A stretch of DNA of 64,000 nucleotides from JBEVJK01 sp040510195 (GTDB lineage: Bacteria; Pseudomonadota; Alphaproteobacteria; Rhizobiales; Rhizobiaceae): contig JBEVJK010000031.1 of assembly GCA_040510195.1 (NCBI GenBank), positions 1 to 64,000 on the forward strand, given 5' to 3'. Each line of letters begins with the position of its first letter. Positions within the stretch are counted from its first letter, which is position 1. Shown here in pieces: positions 56,238 to 64,000 of this stretch. Both the position numbers and the translations under genes were made by a program. The notes below the pieces were generated by a model. It saw nothing but the letters and a program-made list of their open reading frames with translations, ran no database searches and was not told the DNA's origin.

Positions 56238-57407
56238 TCAGAAGGGCAGCCCGACATAGTTCTCGGCAAGCGCGGTCGCGGCAGCGCGCGACTGCGAGAG
56301 ATAGTCGAGCTCGGCCTCCTGGAGTCGCCGGCCGAAGGCGCCGCGTTCGGGGAAACGATGCAGCATCATGGTCATCGACCAGGAGAATCGGACGGCCTTC
56401 CAGACGCGCGCCAAAGCGCGCGACGAGTAGGCGTCGAGGCCGGCCGAGGACCCCTCGCGATAGTGCTCGATCAGCGCCGAGGCGAGATAGTGGACGTCGC
56501 TGGCGGCGAGGTTCAGCCCCTTGGCGCCGGTGGGTGGCACGATGTGGGCGGCATCGCCGGCCAGGAACAGGCGGCCGAAGCGCAGCGGCTCGGCGACGAA
56601 GGAGCGCAAGGGGGCGATCGACTTCTCGAAGGAGGGGCCGGGGGTGACGGCGGCGGCGTCGGCTTCGGGCAGGCGACGGCGCAGCTCGTCCCAGAAACGG
56701 TCGTCGGGCCATTGCTCGAGCCGCGTGTCGAGCGGGCACTGGATGTAGTAGCGGCTGCGGACGGGCGAGCGCATCGAGCAGAGCGCGAAGCCACGCTCGT
56801 GGTTGGCGTAGATGAGCTCGGGCCGGGCCGGCGGGACCTCGGCCAGCACGCCCAGCCAGCCGAACGGATAGGTCCGTTCGAAGTGGCGCAATGCGCGCGA
56901 CGGAACGGCGCTGCGAGAGACACCGTGATAGCCGTCGCAGCCGGCGATAAAGTCGCAGTCGAGACGGATCGTACGGCCATCCGCGACGAAGGATAGGAAG
57001 GGGTGCTCGCCATCGAAGCCGCCAGGCTCGACCGTCTCGGCTTCATAGTAGGAAGGGCGGCCCTCGGCCTCGCGCCGCTCGACGAGGTCGCGGGTCAGCT
57101 CGGTCTGCCCGTAGACGGTGACATGCTTGCCGGTCAGCGCCTGGAGATCGATGCGATGGCTGTTGCCGGCGAAGGCGAGCGCGAAGCCGTCGTGGCGAAG
57201 CGCCTCGGCCGCCAGGCGCTTTCCCGCGCCGGCCTCGGTCAGCACGTCGACCGTTCCCTGCTCCAGCACGCCGGCGCGCACGCGCGCCAGGATGTGGGCG
57301 CGGCTCGCCCGGTCGACGATGACGGTGTCGATGCCCGATCTGCCCAGCAGCTGGCCCAGCAACAGGCCGGCAGGCCCGCTGCCGATGATGGCGACCTCGG
57401 TGCGCAT
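56238..57407 (-). CDS. pobA: 4-hydroxybenzoate 3-monooxygenase
   Basis: FAD enzyme (389 aa) hydroxylating 4-hydroxybenzoate to protocatechuate with NADPH. MRTEVAIIGSGPAGLLLGQL is the first FAD motif; FDGEHPFLSFV and CDFIAGCDGYHGVSRSAVP (DG motif) are PobA-type; GDAAHIVPPTGAKGLNLA is the second FAD motif. Length matches PobA (about 390). The AraC/PobR activator and the pca genes are not in the window. Confidence 0.93.
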   Translation of the reverse strand: MRTEVAIIGSGPAGLLLGQLLGRSGIDTVIVDRASRAHILARVRAGVLEQGTVDVLTEAGAGKRLAAEALRHDGFALAFAGNSHRIDLQALTGKHVTVYGQTELTRDLVERREAEGRPSYYEAETVEPGGFDGEHPFLSFVADGRTIRLDCDFIAGCDGYHGVSRSAVPSRALRHFERTYPFGWLGVLAEVPPARPELIYANHERGFALCSMRSPVRSRYYIQCPLDTRLEQWPDDRFWDELRRRLPEADAAAVTPGPSFEKSIAPLRSFVAEPLRFGRLFLAGDAAHIVPPTGAKGLNLAASDVHYLASALIEHYREGSSAGLDAYSSRALARVWKAVRFSWSMTMMLHRFPERGAFGRRLQEAELDYLSQSRAAATALAENYVGLPF

Positions 57408-57561
57408 TGCTGACGACCGCTCCTCCCCGTGCAGACTGTAAACTGTCGCCAGTCGGCGGCAAGGGCAGGCGCGAGGCGAGGGCAGTTGCGGCGGCTGCGA
57501 CAGGGCGCTACTGATGGGGCGTTGCAGCCAACGCCTCCGGGGTTCCGTGCCGACGCCCGCC

Positions 57562-58695
57562 ATGACAGCCGCGACCTGCCCAGTCTCCGCGGCAGCGGCC
57601 GGCGCCGTCCTGACCATCGACCTCGGCGCCATCGCCGACAACTACCGCCGCCTGCAGGCGCGACTCGGCGCCGTGCCGGCCGCCGCCGTCGTCAAGGCCG
57701 ACGCCTACGGGCTCGGTGCGGCGGACGTCGCGCCGGCGCTGGCGGCGGAGGGTTGCAGGCACTTCTTCGTCGCCCAGCTTGCCGAGGGCATGGCGCTAAG
57801 GGCGGCGCTCGGCCCAGGCGCCGTCATCTACATCCTCAACGGCCTGCCGCCGGGCGCCGAGCCTGAAGCGGTCGCCCACGACCTCCAGCCGGTGCTGAAC
57901 GGCCTTGGCCAGATCGACGCCTGGCGGAAGGCGGCCGAGCATGCCGGGCGTCCGCTCGCCGCGGCGCTGCAGGTCGACAGCGGCATGTCGCGGCTCGGTC
58001 TGGCACCGGCCGAGGTGACGCAGCTCGCCGAGAGGCCGGGCCGGCTTTCGGGGATCGCGGTGTCGCTGGTGATGAGCCATCTCGCCTGCGCCGACGAGCC
58101 GGACAACCCGGCCAATGCGCTGCAGCGCGAGGCCTTCGAGGCGCTGCGGCGCCGGCTGCCGGCGGCGCCGGCATCGCTCGCCAACGGATCGGGGGTGTTC
58201 CTGGACCGCGCCTTCCATTTCGACCTGGCGCGACCGGGCGCTGCCCTTTACGGCATCAACCCGACGCCGGGAAAGGCCAACCCGATGCGGCCGGTGGTCG
58301 GGCTCGCGGCGAAGGTCGTGCAGACGCGGTCGCTGCCGGGGGCCGGCGTCGGCGTCGGCTATGGCTATGCCTTCCGCAGCGCCGGCGCGCTGCCGCTTGC
58401 GACGATCGCACTCGGCTATGCCGACGGGTGGCCGCGTGCGGCGGCGACGGCCGCCTTCGTGGACGGCGTCAGGCTGCCGTTCGCCGGACGGGTGTCGATG
58501 GACCTCATCGTGCTCGACGTCTCGGCCTTGCCGCCGGGCCGCCTGAAGGAGGGCGACATGGTCGAGCTGCTTTGCGAGCAGCAGGACGTCGACGCGGTCG
58601 CGGCGGCCGCCGGCACGATCGGCTACGAGGTGCTGACCGGGCTCGGCCGGCGTTTCCATCGACAGCTGCAGGGGCGGCGGGAGGCGGGGTCGTGA
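57562..58695 (+). CDS. alanine racemase, catabolic type
   Basis: PLP enzyme interconverting L- and D-alanine (377 aa from this ATG). The PLP lysine lies in AAVVKADAYGLGAAD near residue 43; the catalytic Tyr is in GVGVGYGYAFRSAG near 272; MSHLACADEPDNP and FAGRVSMDLIVLD are family motifs. It ends overlapping dadA by GTGA, so this is the catabolic (DadX-type) copy. ATG 57514 would add 16 residues. It starts divergently from pobA. Confidence 0.92.
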   Translation: MTAATCPVSAAAAGAVLTIDLGAIADNYRRLQARLGAVPAAAVVKADAYGLGAADVAPALAAEGCRHFFVAQLAEGMALRAALGPGAVIYILNGLPPGAEPEAVAHDLQPVLNGLGQIDAWRKAAEHAGRPLAAALQVDSGMSRLGLAPAEVTQLAERPGRLSGIAVSLVMSHLACADEPDNPANALQREAFEALRRRLPAAPASLANGSGVFLDRAFHFDLARPGAALYGINPTPGKANPMRPVVGLAAKVVQTRSLPGAGVGVGYGYAFRSAGALPLATIALGYADGWPRAAATAAFVDGVRLPFAGRVSMDLIVLDVSALPPGRLKEGDMVELLCEQQDVDAVAAAAGTIGYEVLTGLGRRFHRQLQGRREAGS

Positions 58696-59945
58696 AGGTG
58701 CTGGTGCTCGGCAGCGGCGTCATCGGCACGACCAGCGCCTGGTACCTCGCCGAGGCCGGCCACGAGGTGACGGTGGTCGACCGGCAGCCCGGCCCGGCGC
58801 AGGAGACGAGCTTCGCCAATGCCGGCGAGGTGTCGCCCGGCTATGCTTCGCCCTGGGCGGGGCCAGGCGTGCCGCTGAAGGCGATCAAGTGGCTGACCAT
58901 GCGCCACGGGCCGCTGGTGATCCGGCCGATGGTCGACCCCGCCATGTGGTCCTGGGTGCTTCGGATGCTGCGCAACTGCACCTCGGCCCGCTACGCGCTC
59001 AACAAGGCGCGCATGGTGCCGATCGCCGAGTACAGCCGCGACTGCCTGCGGGAGCTGCGCCAGGCGACCGGCATCGCCTATGACGAGCGCAGCCTGGGCA
59101 CGCTGCAGCTCTTCCGCACCGACAAGCAGGTCGACGGGACGGCGGGCGACATCGAGGTGCTGAAGCGCTTCGGGGTTCCGTTCGAGGTGCTCGATCCTGC
59201 CGGCTGCATCGCCGCGGAGCCGGCTCTGGCGCGGGTCTCCGGCAAGTTCAAGGGCGGGCTCAGGCTGCCCCGCGACGAGACCGGCGACTGCCAGCTGTTC
59301 ACGGCGCGGCTCGCCGAGCGGGCGGCGGCGCGCGGCGTCCGCTTCCGCTTCGGCGCCACGGTAGAACGCATCCTGGCCGACGGCGACCGGATCCTCGGCG
59401 CGGCGACGAGCGAAGGCAGCCTGACCGCCGATGCGACGGTGGTGGCGTTTGGCAGTCATTCGCCGTCGATGCTCGCGCCGCTCGGCATCCGCATCCCGGT
59501 CTATCCCATCAAGGGCTATTCGATCACCGCGCCGATCCGCGACCCAGGCGGGGCGCCGGCCTCGACGGTGATGGACGAGAGCTACAAGGTGGCGATCACC
59601 CGGCTGGGCAACCGCGTGCGCGCCGGAGGCACGGCCGAGATCGCCGGCTACGATTTGCGGCTCTTCGAGGCGCGCCGCGACACGCTGACCCATTCGGTCG
59701 GCGACCTCTTTCCGGATGGCGCCGACCTCGGCCAAGCAGCCTTCTGGTGTGGGTTGAGGCCGATGACGCCCGACGGGCCGCCGATCATCGGCCCGGCCGG
59801 CCCGCGAGGGCTGTGGCTGAACACCGGCCACGGCACGCTCGGCTGGACCATGGCCTGCGGCTCGGGAAGGGTTCTCGCGGACCTGGTGAGCGGCAGGCGG
59901 CCCGAGATCGACGTGTCGGAGCTCGGCATCGGTCGATATGTCTAG
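58692..59945 (+). CDS. dadA: D-amino acid dehydrogenase
   Basis: FAD-dependent membrane-associated dehydrogenase oxidising D-alanine to pyruvate (417 aa). The GTG start overlaps the racemase stop. VLVLGSGVIGTTSAWYLAEA is the FAD fold, followed by DadA-typical ETSFANAGEVSPGYASPWAG; YPIKGYSITAPI and LWLNTGHGTLGWTMACGSG are conserved later. With the racemase it forms the L-alanine to pyruvate route. Confidence 0.95.
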   Translation: MKVLVLGSGVIGTTSAWYLAEAGHEVTVVDRQPGPAQETSFANAGEVSPGYASPWAGPGVPLKAIKWLTMRHGPLVIRPMVDPAMWSWVLRMLRNCTSARYALNKARMVPIAEYSRDCLRELRQATGIAYDERSLGTLQLFRTDKQVDGTAGDIEVLKRFGVPFEVLDPAGCIAAEPALARVSGKFKGGLRLPRDETGDCQLFTARLAERAAARGVRFRFGATVERILADGDRILGAATSEGSLTADATVVAFGSHSPSMLAPLGIRIPVYPIKGYSITAPIRDPGGAPASTVMDESYKVAITRLGNRVRAGGTAEIAGYDLRLFEARRDTLTHSVGDLFPDGADLGQAAFWCGLRPMTPDGPPIIGPAGPRGLWLNTGHGTLGWTMACGSGRVLADLVSGRRPEIDVSELGIGRYV

Positions 59946-59949
59946 ACAT
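59938..59949. repeat. 12-bp palindrome over the dadA stop
   Basis: ATGTCTAGACAT is a perfect inverted repeat covering the dadA stop and ending one base before the last codon of the convergent LysR gene, within a short AT-rich patch. Confidence 0.7.
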
Positions 59950-60831
59950 CTATACAAATAGACCGCGGGCCTCTTCGACGGCGGTGGCGACGAAGCCGGC
60001 GACGGCCTGGATGCGGCTGAGCGGCCGCACCGATTCATGGTAGACCAGCCAGTAGGCGCGGCGGATCGGCGGCAGCGCCGGTACCGGCAGCAGCTCCGGC
60101 ATGGCGCGGGCGATGAAGGCGTGCAGGATGCCGATGCCGGCGCCGGCGCGAACCGCCTCGGCCTGGCCGAGCGTCGAGGAGATCGCGAACCGGGCAGACC
60201 AGTCGGCGCTGAACTCGGCCGCATAGTCGAGCGACGGGCTCATGACGAGGTCGGGCACGTAGCCGACGAGGCGGTGGCCGGAAAGCTCGGCCGGCGAGGC
60301 AGGCAGGCCATGCGCCTCGGCGTAGCGCTTCGAGGCGTAGAGGCCGAGTGCATAGTCGACCAGCTTGGCGGCCACCAGCCGCCCCTCGGCGGGCCGCTCC
60401 ACCGTGATGGCGATGTCGGCCTCGCGACGCGACAGCGAGAAAGAGCGCGGCACCGGGACGAGCTGGATCGACAGTTCGGGGTGCCGCTCGGCTAGCACGC
60501 CGAGGCGCGGCGCGAGGAAGGCGACGCCGAAGCCGTCGGGCGCGCCGATGCGCACCGTTCCCGAGACCGCTTCGCCATCGCCGGCGAGCGCCGAGCGGGC
60601 GGCGATCATCTCGGCCTCCATGCGCTCGGCGACGTCGAGGAAGCGCTCGCCGGCGGGGGTCAGCGTGCTGCCGGTGGTCAGCCGGGTGAACAGGCGGGCC
60701 TTGAGCGACGCCTCCAGAGTGTCGAGGCGGCGCGACACGGTTGCGTGGTTGAGCTCGAGCCGGCGTGCCGCCCCGAGAATCTGCCCGGCACGGGCGACGG
60801 CAAGGAAGATGCGAACGTCGTCCCAGTTCAT
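59950..60831 (-). CDS. LysR-family transcriptional regulator
   Basis: 293-aa regulator. Winged helix at residues 3-60 (FLAVARAGQILGAARRLELN, ATVSRRLDTLEASLKARLF), then a LysR substrate-binding domain. Divergent from mmsA and convergent with dadA. As LysR genes usually control their divergent neighbour, mmsA is the likely target; dadA control is less likely since it is only convergent. Effector unknown. Confidence 0.92.
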   Translation of the reverse strand: MNWDDVRIFLAVARAGQILGAARRLELNHATVSRRLDTLEASLKARLFTRLTTGSTLTPAGERFLDVAERMEAEMIAARSALAGDGEAVSGTVRIGAPDGFGVAFLAPRLGVLAERHPELSIQLVPVPRSFSLSRREADIAITVERPAEGRLVAAKLVDYALGLYASKRYAEAHGLPASPAELSGHRLVGYVPDLVMSPSLDYAAEFSADWSARFAISSTLGQAEAVRAGAGIGILHAFIARAMPELLPVPALPPIRRAYWLVYHESVRPLSRIQAVAGFVATAVEEARGLFV

Positions 60832-60884
60832 TTTGCGTCAAATAGCATGCATCGGGAGACGGAGCTACGATCTGCGCACAACGG

Positions 60885-60907
60885 TTGCGTTTCGGCTCGC
60901 GTTGCAA
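60885..60907. promoter_or_regulatory. possible LysR operator between LysR and mmsA
   Basis: TTGC (60885-60888) and GCAA (60904-60907) are inverted 15 bp apart in the 140-bp divergent gap. A second short pair, ATTT and AAAT, sits near 60831-60844. Neither has been tested. Confidence 0.35.
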
Positions 60908-60971
60908 ATCGCGCGCGGAGGCCGGAGAATGAGGCACTATCCAAGACAAGACAGGACCAGGGAGCGAAACG

Positions 60972-62468
<1,497 letters not shown>

Positions 62469-62557
62469 CGCCTGAGGCACGGTCGAACCCTTGCGAGCCG
62501 GCGGCGGAGCCGTTATGGAGTGCCCCGCGCCGGCAACGGCCGACCACGCAAGAGGCC

Positions 62558-62647
62558 GGAGAGGTGGCAGAGTGGTCGAATGCACCGCACTCGAAATGCG
62601 GCATACTCGCAAGGGTATCGGGGGTTCGAATCCCTCCCTCTCCGCCA
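62558..62647 (+). tRNA. tRNA-Ser (CGA anticodon)
   Basis: 90-nt class II tRNA with encoded CCA. The acceptor 62558-62564 (GGAGAGG) pairs with 62637-62643; the anticodon stem 62585-62589/62597-62601 encloses loop CTCGAAA with anticodon CGA (62592-62594). A long variable arm and a TTCGAAT T-loop follow. The downstream flank turns AT-rich. Confidence 0.97.
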
Positions 62648-62782
62648 GTTACCGTTGAAGTGTTTAACTTTTTTCCAATTTTTATGTCTAACCATACGTC
62701 TAAACATAAACCCCGTGGCTATTCCCATCTCCACCCTTGCTCTAGCTTTGGCCAAGGCCTGCCTCCGACTACGCTTGCAGTA

Positions 62783-63129
62783 ATGGCCGGAAAATATGCC
62801 TGGTATGCGCCAGTGCCATTCCATTGCGACCCCCGAAAGCCAAGCGACCGAAGTTGGTCGGAAGCCGACCGTCAGCTTCTGGCGTTCCAAACGCGATGGC
62901 AGATGTTTAGCGAGCTAAATCCCATTAGTCTTGGCATTGTAGAACTTCGTGGAAAGGCCGGTACGAGAAAGTGGCTTGGTGGGATCAGTTCGCGTTCTCG
63001 TTGTCGGATGACCAGCACGTCGACGAGGCACCTTGGGCTCGCTGGGCACCTCCCACGTTGCCCCAGATGGCGCATGTGGCTGCGCTCGACACCCGCGAGC
63101 GAGCTGCAAGTTATGTTAGGAAACTTTAG
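62783..63129 (+). pseudogene. possible frameshifted gene remnant downstream of tRNA-Ser
   Basis: An ATG at 62783 (RBS weak) opens a protein-like frame (MAGKYAWYAPVPFHCDPRKP) to about 62955. A second frame then reads YEKVAWWDQFAFSLSDDQ and further, stopping at 63127-63129. Neither frame alone looks coding throughout, which suggests one gene with a frameshift or two fragments. Lower G+C than the chromosome. No family recognised. Confidence 0.3.
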
Positions 63130-64000
63130 GCTGTAGGTTTCACCATCGTCTCGACGATGAAGAAGGACGATCTTGTGGACAGGATACGGGGTGGTTGGAG
63201 ACCCGCACGGTCAAACAGTGACGCGAATTCGTCCGCCGTGCGTTCTCGCCCCTCTTTGAACAGCACCAACATGTGCATATCCGTCAGGTAGTCCAATGCT
63301 TTGTCGGGATGAGGGACGCCATCCATCATACGCTCGATCACCAGAAGTCGTGCCTTGTCGTGCATGACTGCCCGGCAGTTGCTCAGGATCTGGAGGCAGC
63401 GCTCGTCGCTCCAGTCGTGTAGAACTTGCGCCAGCGTGTAGACGTCGCCACCGGCAGTCACCGCTTCGAAGAAGTCGCCAGGCGCAAGCTCGCAGCGGCC
63501 TGCCAACAAAGGAAAGGTTTCAAACGCCTTGCCGCCAACGTCTGGGTGGTCGAACAGCACCCCGCGAACTGAAGGAAAGGCCGTCAAGATTGCCGACAGC
63601 AGGGCTCCGTTGCCGCCGCCAATGTCGATCACAGTTCCAACCTCGGAGAAATCGTAGGCTTCTGCCACGGCTGCGTGCCGGTCGTCCGCGCTGTTTTGCA
63701 TGTGAGCGTCGAATATGGATGCCTCATCAGGGTGATCTTTCAGGTAGTCGAAATAAGGCTTTCCGAAGTGCCTCTCGAAGGCAGGTTCGCCTTCTCGCAC
63801 CACGTCTTCCAACCGGGTCCAGACACCCCAGGTGCTTGGCATGCCCGAGTAGCGGCTCATATGGTGCAGCGACGGGCTGGCATCGCGCCGCAGCCAGCGA
63901 GACCGCGCGTTGTGCGCGAGCCGTCCCTGATCGTCGAGGCAGAACACCCCGCAGGCAACTAGCGCTCGGCAGAGCCGGCGCAGCGCAGCGGGATCGGTGC
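63126..64000 (-). CDS. O-methyltransferase (acetylserotonin OMT-like), 5' end off window
   Basis: The frame is open to the window end, so this is the C-terminal ~290 residues of a gene starting beyond 64000. The SAM motif GTVIDIGGGNGALLSAILTA is followed by VLFDHPDV, DFFEAVTAGGDVYTLAQVLH with the putative catalytic His, and ILSNCRAVMHD. The first part (ALRRLCRALVACGVFCLDDQ) fits the dimerisation domain. Such methyltransferases act on phenolic or polyketide natural products. It lies in AT-richer DNA after the tRNA. Confidence 0.88.
   Translation of the reverse strand, partial: TDPAALRRLCRALVACGVFCLDDQGRLAHNARSRWLRRDASPSLHHMSRYSGMPSTWGVWTRLEDVVREGEPAFERHFGKPYFDYLKDHPDEASIFDAHMQNSADDRHAAVAEAYDFSEVGTVIDIGGGNGALLSAILTAFPSVRGVLFDHPDVGGKAFETFPLLAGRCELAPGDFFEAVTAGGDVYTLAQVLHDWSDERCLQILSNCRAVMHDKARLLVIERMMDGVPHPDKALDYLTDMHMLVLFKEGRERTADEFASLFDRAGLQPPRILSTRSSFFIVETMVKPTA

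Noticed and set aside
62520..62783. Protein-like frames crossing the tRNA-Ser gene
   Set aside because: They translate the tRNA itself; this is a known artefact and not a gene.

Overview
The window is chromosomal DNA of very high G+C content from an alphaproteobacterium, most likely a member of the Hyphomicrobiales (Rhizobiales), in or near Phyllobacteriaceae. This rests on the DUF4164-zapA pair beside transketolase, the phaA-phaB / phaR / rpmF / mtgA neighbourhood, an RpoH2-type sigma factor, CarD, GGAAC-type (EcfG) general-stress promoters and a CtrA-type box. Nothing in it identifies the species. Most genes are ordinary chromosomal genes. There is no rRNA operon, CRISPR array or insertion sequence.

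Layout. 1-8.1 kb: end of tkt, DUF4164-zapA, an ABC-F ATPase with thiamine pyrophosphokinase, then a TPP-riboswitch-controlled thiamine importer thiBPQ. 8.2-16.5 kb: an M48 lipoprotein protease, rpoH2 behind an EcfG promoter, carD, a 7Fe ferredoxin and an SUV3-like helicase coupled to an S4 protein, then a gene-free 676-bp stretch with two repeat families. 16.5-23.5 kb: aquaporin, polyhydroxybutyrate genes phaA-phaB with phaR divergent, rpmF, mtgA, a farnesyl-diphosphate synthase and a peroxiredoxin-like protein. 23.5-29.8 kb: a large cyclase-ATPase-TPR signalling protein, a lytic transglycosylase, ispG and an SRAP DNA-crosslink protein. 29.9-34.6 kb: an odd hypothetical gene, then a tight moxR-GNAT-VWA-MBL-mgtC run. 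34.6-38.8 kb: leuC with a possible leader peptide, a 101-aa stress protein behind an EcfG promoter, a membrane GGDEF protein and two small secreted proteins around a CtrA box.

38.8-46.2 kb is one catabolic unit: a FadR-type regulator divergent from a seven-gene operon (binding protein, permease, ATPase, permease, FAH hydrolase, oxalyl-CoA-synthetase-like ligase, 2-dehydropantoate-reductase-like enzyme). Several of its genes overlap by 4-8 bp. Its substrate is not known to me. 46.5-49.3 kb is an allose/ribose-type sugar importer with a single-domain ATPase. 49.5-57.4 kb holds a hydroxyacid dehydrogenase, an L,D-transpeptidase, an FAD monooxygenase, glgX facing a 59-aa protein across back-to-back stress promoters, and pobA. 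57.5-62.5 kb holds the alanine-catabolic pair alr-dadA, a LysR regulator and mmsA.

The right end changes character. A tRNA-Ser(CGA) gene at 62558-62647 is followed by AT-richer DNA with a frameshifted gene remnant and an O-methyltransferase that runs off the edge. This looks like the start of an island inserted at the tRNA.

Three threads link the genes. Thiamine uptake and TPP synthesis lie together near a TPP-using enzyme. At least three general-stress promoters (rpoH2, the 101-aa gene, glgX) suggest shared EcfG control. The 38.8-46.2 kb operon is the best candidate for an undescribed metabolic system.
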